Part shown: positions 9,580 to 21,024 of the stretch, in pieces
Layout of the letters: each line of letters opens with the position of its first letter
Numbering within the stretch: position 1 is the stretch's first letter
Origin: Tritrichomonas musculus
Taxonomy: Eukaryota; Parabasalia; Tritrichomonadida; Tritrichomonadidae
DNA length: 64,000 bases
Direction of reading: 5' to 3'
Assembly: GCA_039105265.1 (NCBI GenBank)
Contig: JAPFFF010000012.1
Location: forward strand, 2,046,001 to 2,110,000
Made by a program: the position numbers and the translations under genes
Notes under the pieces: generated by a model
What the model saw: the letters and a program-made list of their open reading frames with translations, nothing else
Databases searched by the model: none
Told to the model about the DNA's origin: nothing

Positions 9580-12500
9580 ATGAGTGCAAAAACAACAACA
9601 ACAGATTTGCTGCTTATGCTTTTCCCTAGCATAATTGGACGCCTCAATCAGCTCTTAATTAAATTTAGCTCTGATTTCGAACAAGCAAGTGAAAAAAAAA
9701 AAGATAAGCTTCCAAATTATTCAACGCCAGCAAATGCAGCGCTTCTTTCCAATTTCCCTCATTCGTATGAACACTACGCTAAATGTGTTAATTCTTTTGT
9801 TGATATTGGTAAAAATTCCCCTGATTCTGCGATTTCAGTTCTATTGACTATACTGCCAAACAGACCAAAAAGTAGTGTTAATAGTACCCAAGATAATTAT
9901 TTATATCAAAAAATTCGTAATGAAGTTAGTGGATATGGAATTCGATCAAATATCTATGATTTAGTACTAATATTATTTTTTGCTGACTGTACAGCACAAA
10001 TTTTGACAGTGGAACCTAATACAAAGTATACAAGTGATCTCTTTGAATTATCATATAAAATGATAGAGCCATTTTCTGAATCTTACGAACTTCCTTTAAG
10101 AATTACTATAGCAAAGCAGTTTTCAGTTATATTTGGTTTGTTATCAATTGACAATTTAGCTTCAGTACTTCACAATTTCACTCAGGTTGCTGCAAAATCT
10201 GATCCATCATTATTTTTCATTTTGCATCGATTTCTTCGTTTGAGTATATCTGGATCTCTTCCTCATGATGAAATAAAAAATTTTTTGCATACATTCAATC
10301 TTATGAATCCCAATTCCAATAAAGAATTTTCAAAGTATTTTCCATTGTTCAAAACAAACAAGAAGCCAAAAGAAGTTAAAGATAACAAAGACGCTATTCG
10401 AATAGCCGCGAACATGTGGGCGTTATCATTATATTCTCTGTCGTCACAATTAAATGTGTCAGGAGCTCCCTTTTTTGCGGATGTTTTAAAGGAAATATAT
10501 AGTTCAGCTCTTCCAAAGGCAAGTGGGAAAACTCCTCATCTTTATCATGTTATGCTTTGTTCAAATATCATAATGCGAATTCAAGATGATGAAAAGAAAA
10601 ATTTTTCTGTTTTCTTAAATGATGTTATATTTAAGAAAGTGAAAGATAAAGAAGGAGCAAAGTATTTGCAGCAATCACTTCAAGGTTTCTTAATTATTAT
10701 TCGAGGCAATTACTGCTCACGAACAACCTTTTTCTGGGAATGGGGCGCATACAACGCAATGTGGAAACCTGGCGTTGAAGCATCTCATTTATTCCAGCCA
10801 GAACAAAAGCAAAACAGTGAAGATTCATTTACCAATTTATTCTTCCAATACTTTGATAATCTTCCTATTGAACAATATCCGCAAATAGTTAGTGATATAT
10901 TATTCAATTTTGCTGCACGTGACTTTCCATTTTTCATACAATCAACAATTCCCAAATTAATTGAAACCGTTGGTCCAGAGCATGCAATTTCATGTTTGCA
11001 AGGTTGTATTCAAAAGATTATCGATCCTCAGAGGCATTTTTCAGAATGGGCGCAAGAGAATCCACTTAACAATAATGTAAGAATTGATATGGCAATTCCG
11101 CTTTTATTCAATCCACTGAAGGTCAATATTTTCTCATTGATTTCTAGCATGCTTCCTCAAAAGTTGATGGAAGAAGCATATTGTTTCAGATTAACTGATT
11201 CAACTGATTTTCCACACTTTTCCTTACCTTCTCAATTAGAAAGAATTCCAAGGTCTGTTAAAAAAGCAATTGGATATGCCACAGTTACTGTTAGAAAAGC
11301 ATTAAATGACTGGCAGGTGAATTATGAGCAATCGAATTTTTTCCTGAAAGTTGTTTTAACCGCTGAACGATCGATTTCTGAAGATGAGGTTAAATTAATT
11401 CGATTATTGGAATTTGTTCCAAGAATTATAAATGCTAGTGATCTTACCAACAATTTTGGTAATGATTTAATAACGTCGTTTCTATCCCATTCTAGTTCTG
11501 TTTCTTTCTTTTCAATTAGAATTATTAACCAAATATTTGCTGCAATTGATAAATCAAGGATTATCATATATAATTTATTAATTAATTCAATTATTAAGAC
11601 TACCAATCCTGTTCATGTTTTCATGCTTTTCCAACTCTTGAACAAATTATTTGATTTATCACTAGATCCTGCCTGTACAGAATCCCAGATTAAAAAGCTT
11701 GTTCATGATTTGCAGCCTACAATATTATATCTTTTAACTTTTCCATACCCTGAAATAAGAGATATTGTTCTGATCTTTATTAATACCCTTACAAAATTCT
11801 GTTCAGTATATAAAATCGAGATTCCTTTTTCTGAAATATTAAATAAGTTTGACCCAACCATTTCGGCTGTTGCACGTTATAACATTATTAAAAACAACAG
11901 CTTTTACACTGATAACAGTGTTTTTGTGAGCATACCAAAAAGTTTTATTACAACTCGTGAAGCTGCGCTTTCTCAATATGAAGAAATTTATCGCTTCTTT
12001 TTAATTGAGATATCAAATACATATTCACATATTATTTCAACAAAATTGCTTATTAAGTCAATTAAAATATTTTTAAATATCTTACCACCCCACCCAGACA
12101 ATTATTCATCACCAGAATACTATCATTATGCAAATATAATCGATGTTATTATGCATATTTTCCCAACAATTCCAAATGAATCTCCAAGTCAAACAATGCA
12201 GAAATATCTTGAAAGCAGATTAACTCCATTTTATGATTTCCCATCCCTGTCAAAGAAAGTCACAGGCCAAGATAAGGAAGAGTTAAATAAATCATTAGAA
12301 AAACTGAATGAACTTATTCAATCAATAATTAGCCGGTTATCAATATCCAGTGATGTTGCTTTGAGGAATCAAACAGATGCAATTATTAAAGCTTTACACT
12401 TCATCAGCACTCCAATAATTGAAATTATTATGGATCCATTTTTGAAATGGCTTAACGAATCAATTAAAAACGCAGAAACAACTGAACGAGACCTAAAAAT

Positions 12501-15500
12501 AAGAGATAAAGATAAAGATGCTGATAAAAATAAATCTAAAGATGCTGATTCAAGTAAAAACAGTGTTGCTGCCTATATGCAATTGGCAACAGATATTATC
12601 GTTAAAGTATCTCAATCTCCTGATTTAAACTTTGCATTTATGGCATGTAATAAAAGTAAGGAAGGTTTTTTAAGTTTTATTCAAAGAGTTGAGTCCTATC
12701 TGGAAGAAAGAAAACTCATCTTTCAAGAAGATTCAGATGTGTCTCATTTTCAGCCAAATGCTAATCAAGAAATTGGTTCAGGTTCAGATGATCAAACATT
12801 AAATGCAAATACAAATATCAATAATAATGCTATTGGAAACACGAATTTTATTTCAAAATTTGTTCCTAATAAACTACCAATACATCAACGTCATCGCTCA
12901 GTAACTCAGAATGATAGTTTTCCACAAACTCCAGCAGATTTATTTTTACGATTTGACATTCAAAAAGGCGATATGCGAATTGCATTGAATTATGCTGAAA
13001 TTGTAAAGAACTTTGCTGATGGCCTAAGGATTCAGGTATCACCCATTAATGAAGGTCCAATTAGAAGTATTGATGAAGACCCATGGATTAAAGAAAAATA
13101 TTCGCTTCAAGCTAGACGAAAGACGCTCGGAATTCTCTCTACTTGGACTCAATTTTCAGATCCATCCAAATCATTACTTCCATATTCTATTCAAAACACT
13201 GAAAATCCATTTATTGTTCTTGGAAAGAAGAGTCTTCAAGCCATTGGATCGCTTGTTCGATTCAATACCATTTTTGACTCTGAATATCCTATTCCGCCAC
13301 AGCTTGAAAATCAATTAATATCTATTGAATCCAAATACGAGAGATATTTGCCAGGTCTTTTGGCATTTCATCGAGGCAATCTTTTAAATATCTTTGCTTT
13401 CAAAATGCTCACTGAATCATGCTTTGTTTCACCACATTATTTTGAAGCTGTTTCACGTCTATATTTCAATCAAATAGATGATTCATATTCACGAAAGCTT
13501 GGTTTTAATATGTCTTCAAATGTTGCTCTAATTGTTTCACAGGTACGAAAAGTTAAAATGAATAGAACTGTTAGTCGTGCATTTTCAGGCGAAAGTATAA
13601 ATGAATTGGAATCTGAACAAAAGTTGACTCATGCTGAATTATCCTTAAACAAGGAACTCTTAAAATATGCTCCCCGAATTATTGTATCCTGCTTCCTTTA
13701 TTTGTTGCATAAAGAATTCCAAATCAGAGTGACTGCATTTAAACTCCTCTACAGAATTTTACCTATTCTCAAAACTGTCATTTATCCAAGTCATCCGAAT
13801 CTTGTTGCAAAGATGATGAAAAAAGTTCAAGAATTATCACCAATCTTTAATTCGCAATTATCAATCATTACACCCGAAGTTGTTATCAAGCTTTCAAAAA
13901 TATTTGCAAAAGAGTTTCCTTTCTTATCAGATATCATTATTAAAGAAATTTTCAAAATTGTTTCAAAAGCAAGTGATAATTCTTATATTTCCTTATCAAA
14001 TGCTGGCGTTTTAATTCGAGTCTTCACACCAATGTTCAAACTTCAAGTTCCATGTTTTTCAGATTTAAATGATAAAGATAAATGGCCACATAAAAAACAT
14101 TTAATTGTATTCACGCCTTACACATTAATGACTGGTCTTCTGCAGATAGCAAGTAAGATTGATCAATCGAACTTAGGTTACTATCTGACTATTTGGAAAG
14201 ATTTGGCTTCCTCTGCAAAAGATAGCTTAGAAAATATTGTTCAATATCTTCTTAATTTGACAATTGAGGAAAATAAAAATTGTCTTTCAAGTATTAAAAT
14301 GGTCCTTCTTGAACTTGCTAAAGTTGAACGTGGAATTGTTATCAATGCACTTGTAAGTCGATTAACTTATGCTTATTGGTTCCATACAACACTTGAAGGT
14401 AAATTGGCAACAGATAAAGATAATCAAAAATTACCAACTCCTTTTGACATTTCATTATTTGATAGAATTATTTTGACATTGACAGAAATAGCTCAAATTT
14501 ACTTTGAAAGTGTAATTCCATTCATTTCAATCATATTTAATTTTGCTCTTCTTTATTATGATCAATCCAATAATTATTTGACTGATCTTCTTTTAATAAT
14601 TGTTTCTAATCTTTCTAATTGCCCAGATAAATTTACTAATGCACTGATACCACCATCTTCGTTAATCTGGCCAGAAGATATGGATCCTTTACCAACTGAA
14701 TTTTCTATTAAGCGTTTCACGGCTTCAGAAATATCTCTTCGTTCTTTCTCAAAGAAGCCAGTATCGATTATGTCATTTGTTCGCGCTTTCAAGAATTATT
14801 TAATGAAATATTCGAAAGAAACAGTTACCAACTGGGCTAAAGAAGCAGCTAGATGGGCAAGCGGTTGTGGTGATTTATTAATTGCTGGACGTGCATGCTT
14901 CATCCTTGCCGAATTAATGGAACCCGTTCGAGCAAAGACGTTAATTCCAATTATAAAGTCATTATCAATCATTACTCAAGCGAAACAGAATAATCTCACT
15001 CATTTCTATATAGTTTCTGTATTTCATTTATTCTCCGCCTTCTTTGATAAATACAAAGAGCGTTCAAAACCACAAAAGAAGCCACCAAAGCTTCCTTTAG
15101 GTAATCATGTAAAAGGAAAGTTTAAGCTTAGACTAAAATTGAAGAATTCAGATGATAGTGATGAATCAGATTCTAAAGAGAAACCAGAATCGCCACCACA
15201 ATCAGAAAGTGAGCACGAAAACGAAGATGAAAATGATGGTAATAGTAGTGATAGTGATGAAGAGAAGAGTAAAAAAGAAAAGAAAAACAAGAAATCCAAG
15301 CATAGTAAAGAATCTGATGAAAACGATTCTGATGATGATGATTCTGAAGATGAAGACAAAAAGAGTAAAAAGAAGAAGAGCAAGAAATCAAAGCATCATG
15401 AAGATAAGAAAGAATCTAACGAAGAAAAATCAAAGAATGATGATGAAAATAGTAAATCAAATATTATAATTATTAAAAACGATGATGGAAAAGAAGACGG

Positions 15501-17391
15501 AAAAGATGATGAAAAGGACATATCTGATCTTTTCATGCTTCTTTTCCAAATTGCAGCAGCTTTTCTTTCTTTATCAGAAGAAGATAACAATGATTTCATT
15601 TTTGGAACTCTTTGTCAAGATGCAATGTCAATCATCACCAGTTTTACGATTCAATCGAAATGTGAAAACTGTGATATTAAGAAGCTTCTAATGCGACTTT
15701 CATCATTAACATCATATATTCGACAAAAAGAGAATCTTTATGCAGCAATTCTTGCAATTTTCTATCGTGAAAGGAAAGAACCGAAATCAATGATATCGAT
15801 GATAACATTTTGTTGTTTCCTTCCAACAGTCTACATTGCAATTGCAGCCTACAATAACATTCATCCTTTCTCTGCTGAAATGGATGATGAACAAATAGCT
15901 GAAGTTATTGGATGTCTTTCATTAATTGTGCAAACTGCTTCATGTCCGATGTCATTAAGGATGCTCATTACTCAGCTTGTTAGTGATCCTTCTAGTATCT
16001 CACCAGATGATTTCATTCTTCAAGCCTGCTCAGCTCTTTCTAATCCTAGTTCAGCATGTGGTCCTTCATCAACAATGTATAGTTCAATACAATCATCTGT
16101 TTTGCTTGGAGCTAATAGTAATTCGTTCTCATCAAACAGCTCATTTGAATCTAAAAAGAAAGCTAAAAGACCGAGTAGTTCTTTAGAAAATACTGAAAGT
16201 GCTGATGATATCAGTGCTGACACTTCACAGAATAAAGATGATAAAAAGAAAGATAATTTTAATTCCGATTCTGAATCAGATTTGAGCACTGAAAATGATT
16301 ATAATTCAATTAGTGTAAGTGAAATAAATGACAAAGTTCGTAAAATATCCAATGAAGGAAAAGATGATGATGATGATGATCATAATGAAGAAGAAGAATT
16401 TGATTATTCTCAATTATTGTATACAACTGGTGGAACTGCTTGTTTCCCATTTGATAAGATTGTTGAAAAAACTGCTCCTTATTTGTGCAAAGCTACCAAA
16501 AATGCAAATACTGAAGGTTATAGATCTGCAGTATTTGCTGTTGTTGGAGCTTTTCTTCAATCATCAAGTATTGATTCAAAAATTGCCAGTTATTATGAAC
16601 CTATTGTTCGAATTGCAGCATCTCGTCATTCATCAACGCAAGCATCAGATATGCTTCAAACATTCATGCAAAAGATGCCTGTTTGTTATGAAGTTTCAAA
16701 GAATATTCCAACAGCTGATGCTTCTCCTATATTGAACAATGTTACTGCAATATCAGGTCTTTCTGTTACTCAAGCAGCATTGTTCACAATGACAACACAA
16801 GACGATGTCATTAGTCAAAGTTCGAATGTAAGTCCATATCAAAGTGCTGTAATCACTGATAATTCGAACACAAACAACGCAGAAGATACCAATACAAATG
16901 GTACTGCTAATAGTGGCACTACAACAACCTTTGTAGAAGAAACAAATGATCTTAATGGCAATAATAATAATGCTAATCCTCCTCCTTTGAGAAATGCAAA
17001 TAGTTGTAATCTCAACATAAATCATAGAAGACAGATTTCTTATCCAAACGATGCACTTGTTTATGAATCATTGGAAAATTCAAGTACTGTAAGAAAATTG
17101 GTCGATTTAACTAGTGATTTGAAAGTAGATTTGCCAAATGGTGAGTCATCACTTGAATCTTGTTTGATAATTGTGCCAATCGATTGCATCGATAATTGGA
17201 ATGCTGACTTTGTTAAAGAAATTAGAAATAAATTGGCTACAGTTAAGGTAATCAACTATCCATTTGTTTGGAATTCTAAATTTGCGGAGACTGTTGATTC
17301 TTTAGAAGTTGGTGACGGAAAATTGAATGAATTGGGTCTACCTGAAGAATATCACATCTACTATTCATATTTACCTTTATTGAAAAAATAA
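9580..17391 (+). CDS. Furry / MOR2-PAG1-like cell morphogenesis protein
   Basis: A 2603-residue alpha-helical repeat protein. Furry family members are large scaffolds that work with NDR/LATS (Tricornered) kinases in polarised growth and cortical cytoskeleton control. Support is the length (family about 2200-3300), continuous HEAT-like helices over roughly residues 10-1830, and a segment near residues 1700-1830 containing VTNWAKEAARWASGC followed by AGRACFILAELMEPV. This matches the style of the conserved MOR2-PAG1 C-terminal block (kEAlrWA..c....AcRsfqi.R.l.p). An acidic/lysine-rich linker at about 1835-1970 and serine/asparagine-rich linkers near 2150-2280 and 2430-2500 interrupt the helices. 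There are no stops or frameshifts. The gene is followed in tandem by a flagellar-type gene. The assignment rests on my reading of motifs; another giant HEAT protein is the alternative. Confidence 0.7.
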   Translation: MSAKTTTTDLLLMLFPSIIGRLNQLLIKFSSDFEQASEKKKDKLPNYSTPANAALLSNFPHSYEHYAKCVNSFVDIGKNSPDSAISVLLTILPNRPKSSVNSTQDNYLYQKIRNEVSGYGIRSNIYDLVLILFFADCTAQILTVEPNTKYTSDLFELSYKMIEPFSESYELPLRITIAKQFSVIFGLLSIDNLASVLHNFTQVAAKSDPSLFFILHRFLRLSISGSLPHDEIKNFLHTFNLMNPNSNKEFSKYFPLFKTNKKPKEVKDNKDAIRIAANMWALSLYSLSSQLNVSGAPFFADVLKEIYSSALPKASGKTPHLYHVMLCSNIIMRIQDDEKKNFSVFLNDVIFKKVKDKEGAKYLQQSLQGFLIIIRGNYCSRTTFFWEWGAYNAMWKPGVEASHLFQPEQKQNSEDSFTNLFFQYFDNLPIEQYPQIVSDILFNFAARDFPFFIQSTIPKLIETVGPEHAISCLQGCIQKIIDPQRHFSEWAQENPLNNNVRIDMAIPLLFNPLKVNIFSLISSMLPQKLMEEAYCFRLTDSTDFPHFSLPSQLERIPRSVKKAIGYATVTVRKALNDWQVNYEQSNFFLKVVLTAERSISEDEVKLIRLLEFVPRIINASDLTNNFGNDLITSFLSHSSSVSFFSIRIINQIFAAIDKSRIIIYNLLINSIIKTTNPVHVFMLFQLLNKLFDLSLDPACTESQIKKLVHDLQPTILYLLTFPYPEIRDIVLIFINTLTKFCSVYKIEIPFSEILNKFDPTISAVARYNIIKNNSFYTDNSVFVSIPKSFITTREAALSQYEEIYRFFLIEISNTYSHIISTKLLIKSIKIFLNILPPHPDNYSSPEYYHYANIIDVIMHIFPTIPNESPSQTMQKYLESRLTPFYDFPSLSKKVTGQDKEELNKSLEKLNELIQSIISRLSISSDVALRNQTDAIIKALHFISTPIIEIIMDPFLKWLNESIKNAETTERDLKIRDKDKDADKNKSKDADSSKNSVAAYMQLATDIIVKVSQSPDLNFAFMACNKSKEGFLSFIQRVESYLEERKLIFQEDSDVSHFQPNANQEIGSGSDDQTLNANTNINNNAIGNTNFISKFVPNKLPIHQRHRSVTQNDSFPQTPADLFLRFDIQKGDMRIALNYAEIVKNFADGLRIQVSPINEGPIRSIDEDPWIKEKYSLQARRKTLGILSTWTQFSDPSKSLLPYSIQNTENPFIVLGKKSLQAIGSLVRFNTIFDSEYPIPPQLENQLISIESKYERYLPGLLAFHRGNLLNIFAFKMLTESCFVSPHYFEAVSRLYFNQIDDSYSRKLGFNMSSNVALIVSQVRKVKMNRTVSRAFSGESINELESEQKLTHAELSLNKELLKYAPRIIVSCFLYLLHKEFQIRVTAFKLLYRILPILKTVIYPSHPNLVAKMMKKVQELSPIFNSQLSIITPEVVIKLSKIFAKEFPFLSDIIIKEIFKIVSKASDNSYISLSNAGVLIRVFTPMFKLQVPCFSDLNDKDKWPHKKHLIVFTPYTLMTGLLQIASKIDQSNLGYYLTIWKDLASSAKDSLENIVQYLLNLTIEENKNCLSSIKMVLLELAKVERGIVINALVSRLTYAYWFHTTLEGKLATDKDNQKLPTPFDISLFDRIILTLTEIAQIYFESVIPFISIIFNFALLYYDQSNNYLTDLLLIIVSNLSNCPDKFTNALIPPSSLIWPEDMDPLPTEFSIKRFTASEISLRSFSKKPVSIMSFVRAFKNYLMKYSKETVTNWAKEAARWASGCGDLLIAGRACFILAELMEPVRAKTLIPIIKSLSIITQAKQNNLTHFYIVSVFHLFSAFFDKYKERSKPQKKPPKLPLGNHVKGKFKLRLKLKNSDDSDESDSKEKPESPPQSESEHENEDENDGNSSDSDEEKSKKEKKNKKSKHSKESDENDSDDDDSEDEDKKSKKKKSKKSKHHEDKKESNEEKSKNDDENSKSNIIIIKNDDGKEDGKDDEKDISDLFMLLFQIAAAFLSLSEEDNNDFIFGTLCQDAMSIITSFTIQSKCENCDIKKLLMRLSSLTSYIRQKENLYAAILAIFYRERKEPKSMISMITFCCFLPTVYIAIAAYNNIHPFSAEMDDEQIAEVIGCLSLIVQTASCPMSLRMLITQLVSDPSSISPDDFILQACSALSNPSSACGPSSTMYSSIQSSVLLGANSNSFSSNSSFESKKKAKRPSSSLENTESADDISADTSQNKDDKKKDNFNSDSESDLSTENDYNSISVSEINDKVRKISNEGKDDDDDDHNEEEEFDYSQLLYTTGGTACFPFDKIVEKTAPYLCKATKNANTEGYRSAVFAVVGAFLQSSSIDSKIASYYEPIVRIAASRHSSTQASDMLQTFMQKMPVCYEVSKNIPTADASPILNNVTAISGLSVTQAALFTMTTQDDVISQSSNVSPYQSAVITDNSNTNNAEDTNTNGTANSGTTTTFVEETNDLNGNNNNANPPPLRNANSCNLNINHRRQISYPNDALVYESLENSSTVRKLVDLTSDLKVDLPNGESSLESCLIIVPIDCIDNWNADFVKEIRNKLATVKVINYPFVWNSKFAETVDSLEVGDGKLNELGLPEEYHIYYSYLPLLKK

Positions 17392-17782
17392 ACTTTCATT
17401 ATATTTTTGATATTTATGTCAATTCTTCTTGGGAATAACTTATTGTGTCTTTAATTTAAAACAAATATCATAAACAATTATTATGACAAAAAAAAAAAAA
17501 AAAATATAAGCTATGAATTTAATTGCGAAAAGAAATGAATATACATTTATTATTTATTTTGGATTTAATATCATAGAGTCTTTTAAAAAAAAAAAAAATT
17601 CGGTATTGAGCAATTATAAGCTTATATTCCAAATAAATTATATCTAGATTGATGAATATTAAAATGATAATAATATTATGATCCAATCAGAAATTACAAA
17701 AGCTTGGAAGAAGAATCTTTTTGTTATTTGACATAAAAAACACGTTATTGTACGTTTTTAATTAATTTTAATATTCGTAATT
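17392..17782. other. Intergenic region, tandem genes
   Basis: 390 bp between the Furry-like and CFAP36-like genes. It contains two A tracts (17488-17502, 17585-17598) and a CCAAT-like word (GATCCAATCAG near 17681). No TCAYTW site lies close to the downstream ATG. Confidence 0.45.
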
Positions 17783-19015
17783 ATGTCAAAATATCAAACA
17801 GATCGCGAAATATTCTATGGTATTTGTAAATTCTTTTCATCAAAAGCATGGTGGCGCCCAATAATCGAGTTCATTTATTCAAATAGTAGATCTTTTCAAA
17901 ATTCTTTTGAATACTCCACTGAAGATGAACACAACGTCTATATAAAGTTTATGGATATGGTAACAGATCTCGTTGATAACTATATGTGCTCAAAACTTCA
18001 TATTTCATCTGACGCTTTTGAAAATTTTATGTCGCAATTCTTGACTGAACCTAATGATAAAGCAATTGTTATATTTGATACTCTTAAACATGCAACTAAT
18101 TATAATGAATTTTGTAAGCAAATGCATCTCTGTAATATTCGAATAGAAAACTCAATCACGAGAGCATTATTAAAATTTTCAGAAGATGAATCAATTAATA
18201 GTACAGATGAATTAGCTGTTTTTGTTGCAAAGCAAATTGAAAAAGATCAAAATAATGAAATTGATGACTTAGTTCACAAAGCTTGTGTTCAAACAAAAAA
18301 ACTGATGGGAATCAGTGTATTAAATTCAAGCCCAAAAAGATTAGATCCGAAGCCTTCATCAATAGAAGCTAAATCAAAAATATCTTCCACCCAGCTATCT
18401 AAAGTTTTTTCGACACCAACTAAATCTGCACCAATTGAATCTGAATCATCTTTGATAGATTCAAAAAATGAAAATGATAAATGTGATGAAAGCAAAAATC
18501 AAATTGAGCAAAATGAACCTATGAGTAAAATTGAAAAAGAAAAGCATAAAAAGCATAAGCACTCACATAAATCGCGCCATTCTCATTCAAAGCTAAATAA
18601 AACAGTCGAACTCAACGAGTCCAATGAAAATGATAGCAATGTTGACAAAAAAAATAGAAAATCCAAGCATAGTAAAAAAGTTCCTCAGCCTGAAAAATAT
18701 GCCGAGAGCAATGAGAATAAGCAAGTTGTTCAAATTGTCAGCAATGAAAATAAAAATGATCAAAAGGTAAAAATAATTAATATTGAAAATAATAGTAACG
18801 AGAATTATGATAATGAAAGTAGTGATATTAGTGAATTAAGTGATGAAGAAGAAAGTGAAGATGATTTAATGTCAACTTTAAAAAGACATCGCAGTCAAAT
18901 TAAAAATAATTCTACTTTGAAAGGAAGCTTTTTAAGACCACCTTTAATGCCAATTAATAGGTTAAATAATCCGCAAAAGAAAACTTGTGTATCAATTATC
19001 ATTGATTCCCCATGA
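17783..19015 (+). CDS. CFAP36/BART-domain protein (ARL-binding, flagellum-associated)
   Basis: A 410-residue protein. Residues about 10-135 resemble the BART domain of CFAP36 (CCDC104) and ARL2BP, which binds ARL3-type small GTPases in cilia. Seen here are FFSSKAWWRPIIEFIYSNS (compare the family pattern FL..pdW..PIldFie), then helices containing YIKFMDMVTDLVDNYM, then a TNYNEFCKQM segment where CFAP36 has a similar phenylalanine-containing helix. The rest is low-complexity: a basic, histidine-rich stretch (KHKKHKHSHKSRHSH, about residue 255) and acidic runs. Family knowledge suggests a role at the flagellum or axoneme, fitting a flagellated host. The domain match is from memory of the family, so it is likely but unverified. 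Confidence 0.7.
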   Translation: MSKYQTDREIFYGICKFFSSKAWWRPIIEFIYSNSRSFQNSFEYSTEDEHNVYIKFMDMVTDLVDNYMCSKLHISSDAFENFMSQFLTEPNDKAIVIFDTLKHATNYNEFCKQMHLCNIRIENSITRALLKFSEDESINSTDELAVFVAKQIEKDQNNEIDDLVHKACVQTKKLMGISVLNSSPKRLDPKPSSIEAKSKISSTQLSKVFSTPTKSAPIESESSLIDSKNENDKCDESKNQIEQNEPMSKIEKEKHKKHKHSHKSRHSHSKLNKTVELNESNENDSNVDKKNRKSKHSKKVPQPEKYAESNENKQVVQIVSNENKNDQKVKIINIENNSNENYDNESSDISELSDEEESEDDLMSTLKRHRSQIKNNSTLKGSFLRPPLMPINRLNNPQKKTCVSIIIDSP

Positions 19016-19886
19016 ATATGTTTATTAAATTTTTTAATCTCATACACTTCACTTTAATTTGAATTATAAAAAAAATCTATTTCCTTATATTAGAAGTTTC
19101 ATTAGTTGTTAATTAAACAATATGATTGTTATTGATTGTTGATAGGTGGTTTACTCTTCTCAATTTTTTCATGTTACCCTCCTCTCCCTACAATTCGTAA
19201 CTTTTTTGAATACTTTTCAGAATTTTATGATTTTTTGAAATTAAAATATATGAAAATCAAATGAAAATATAAAATGATAATTACTTTAATTAAAGCTTAC
19301 TTCTAAAGCAGTTTCAATAAATACATATTATTTTGGAATTGCTAAAAAGAAAAAAGAAAAATAGTATTATATTTTTTTCCAATCCATTTTTTTTGAGAAA
19401 AAAGTTTATGAATTTTGTAGGATTAGGCATAAATATTAATACTATTCATTTGTTGACAACATTCCATACGTTAAAAAAAATTCTTTTTATGATTATTTTT
19501 CCATATTTTCTTTGATTTGAAAAAAAAAAAAAAAAAAAAAAATAAAGTAAGATTCAAAAAGATTGGGAAAAACTTTTTCAATATGTAAAGGTCAAAATTA
19601 CTCATTTTAAAGATCAATAAGTCCCAAATAGAATCCAAGATTTTCAGAGAAACATTGAAAAAAATTGAATGTTGTCCCAAGCATTTTGAATCCAACTTTA
19701 GATTTATATAGTCTACTGGAAAAAAACCCTACCAATGGAGAACCCCCTACAATTTTTATTCACCTATTTTTGGCCTATAATGGTGGAAAAAAGTACGTTG
19801 GTGGAAAACACCTACCATTTTCTATTCAATTTTCGGATAAAAAAAATTGAATAGATTGTTTTTTTAAATACTAATATATAAATATA
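19016..19886. other. Intergenic region, possible worn transposon end
   Basis: No gene is supported. The ORFs at 19333-19515 and 19665-19850 look like chance frames. 19710-19845 is less AT-rich than its surroundings and repeats short words (CCTACCA, CCCCTAC, GGTGGAAAA twice, CACCTACCATTTTC), as transposon ends do. No partner end was found. Confidence 0.35.
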
Positions 19887-21024
19887 GGGGAACTTTTTTT
19901 AGCCCCCAAAAATTGAAAGGAAAAATGGGGGAAAAAATGTAAAAATGTGTTTTTTAGCCCCCACTTTTTTGAAAACTTTTTCAATTGAAAATAATCGTAA
20001 ATATATTTAAAAAAAAGAGCAAAAAAAGCATATTAAAATAAAATAAATGCAAAAAAAAGGAAGTTATGTGTTAAAAAACATATAAAGATAAAAATAAAAC
20101 GAAAAATTCTAAAAAACATCAATAATTCTTGATGATTACTCAATTAAGATAAACTATTTAATGATTGATAGAATAAAAAGGGAAAAAATCATTAACTCAT
20201 ACTGGAAATTATATATTATCTCAAAAAAAGCCATAAAGCTGGTGTTTATATTAACATGAATAAATTATTATATTTCATATTCATTATAAAAATATGAAAG
20301 TATAATGTCTGGTTTAAGTTTAAAATCATTTTGGGCAAAAAGAAAATGCTGCTGCGTTAAATAATTTAATTAAATTGATACTAAATAAGAATTAGTGTGT
20401 TTCTTTTATCACCAAAAATTTTGTGAGAATATATGGTTGTAATATAAACTTTTTGAAAACACTCTGACCATATAAACTATCAAAAATATATAAAAAAAAT
20501 CGTTTAGCAAAAGCAAAATAAAGTCGTTTAGTTTTTTTTAATGAACAACAAAAATAATTAAAAATAGAGAAATTCTTTGGTGAATAAAATAATAAACGAT
20601 ATTCGAAAATAATTACACATATATAACCAAAAACGCAAAAAAAATTTTAGAATATATAATCTTTGATTAAACAAAACATTATATATAGAAAAAATATTAT
20701 GAATAAAACCTTTAATCATTTTATTTCTATCAAATTCAAGAGATAAGATGTCCTTTTTACCTATAAATAGAGATAAATAATAATATCTTTTTTTATTTTC
20801 AACAAATTCTATTTATTTATTTAGTAATATGCATATAGGAGCAACAAAGAAAAAATATTTTGGGAAATACTTGCGAAATGTAAAGTCTATGGGATGAAAA
20901 ACACTTATGAATAAAAAAAATTGGGGGCTAAAATACAACTTTCAATAAAAAAATAAACAAAAAATCATTTAGCCCCCAAAAAGAAATGTGATATGAAAAA
21001 TGGGGGCTAGAATGCATTTTCCCA
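19887..21024. mobile_element. Non-autonomous TIR element, 1.1 kb (probable hAT-type MITE)
   Basis: The left end reads GGGGAACTTTTTTTAGCCCCC and the right end, read inward, TGGGAAAATGCATTCTAGCCC, so the repeats share GGGA/GGGG and TAGCCCCC. More GGGGGCTA/TAGCCCCC copies occur just inside both ends (19962, 20924, 20970, 21002). TAAATATA flanks both ends (19879-19886 and 21025-21032), an 8-bp duplication that would suit hAT, although an all-A/T match could be chance here. There is no coding sequence inside. Confidence 0.6.

Noticed and set aside
15105-15599. Several Ser/Phe/Met-rich ORFs on both strands
   Set aside because: They are shadows of the acidic/lysine-rich linker of the Furry-like gene.
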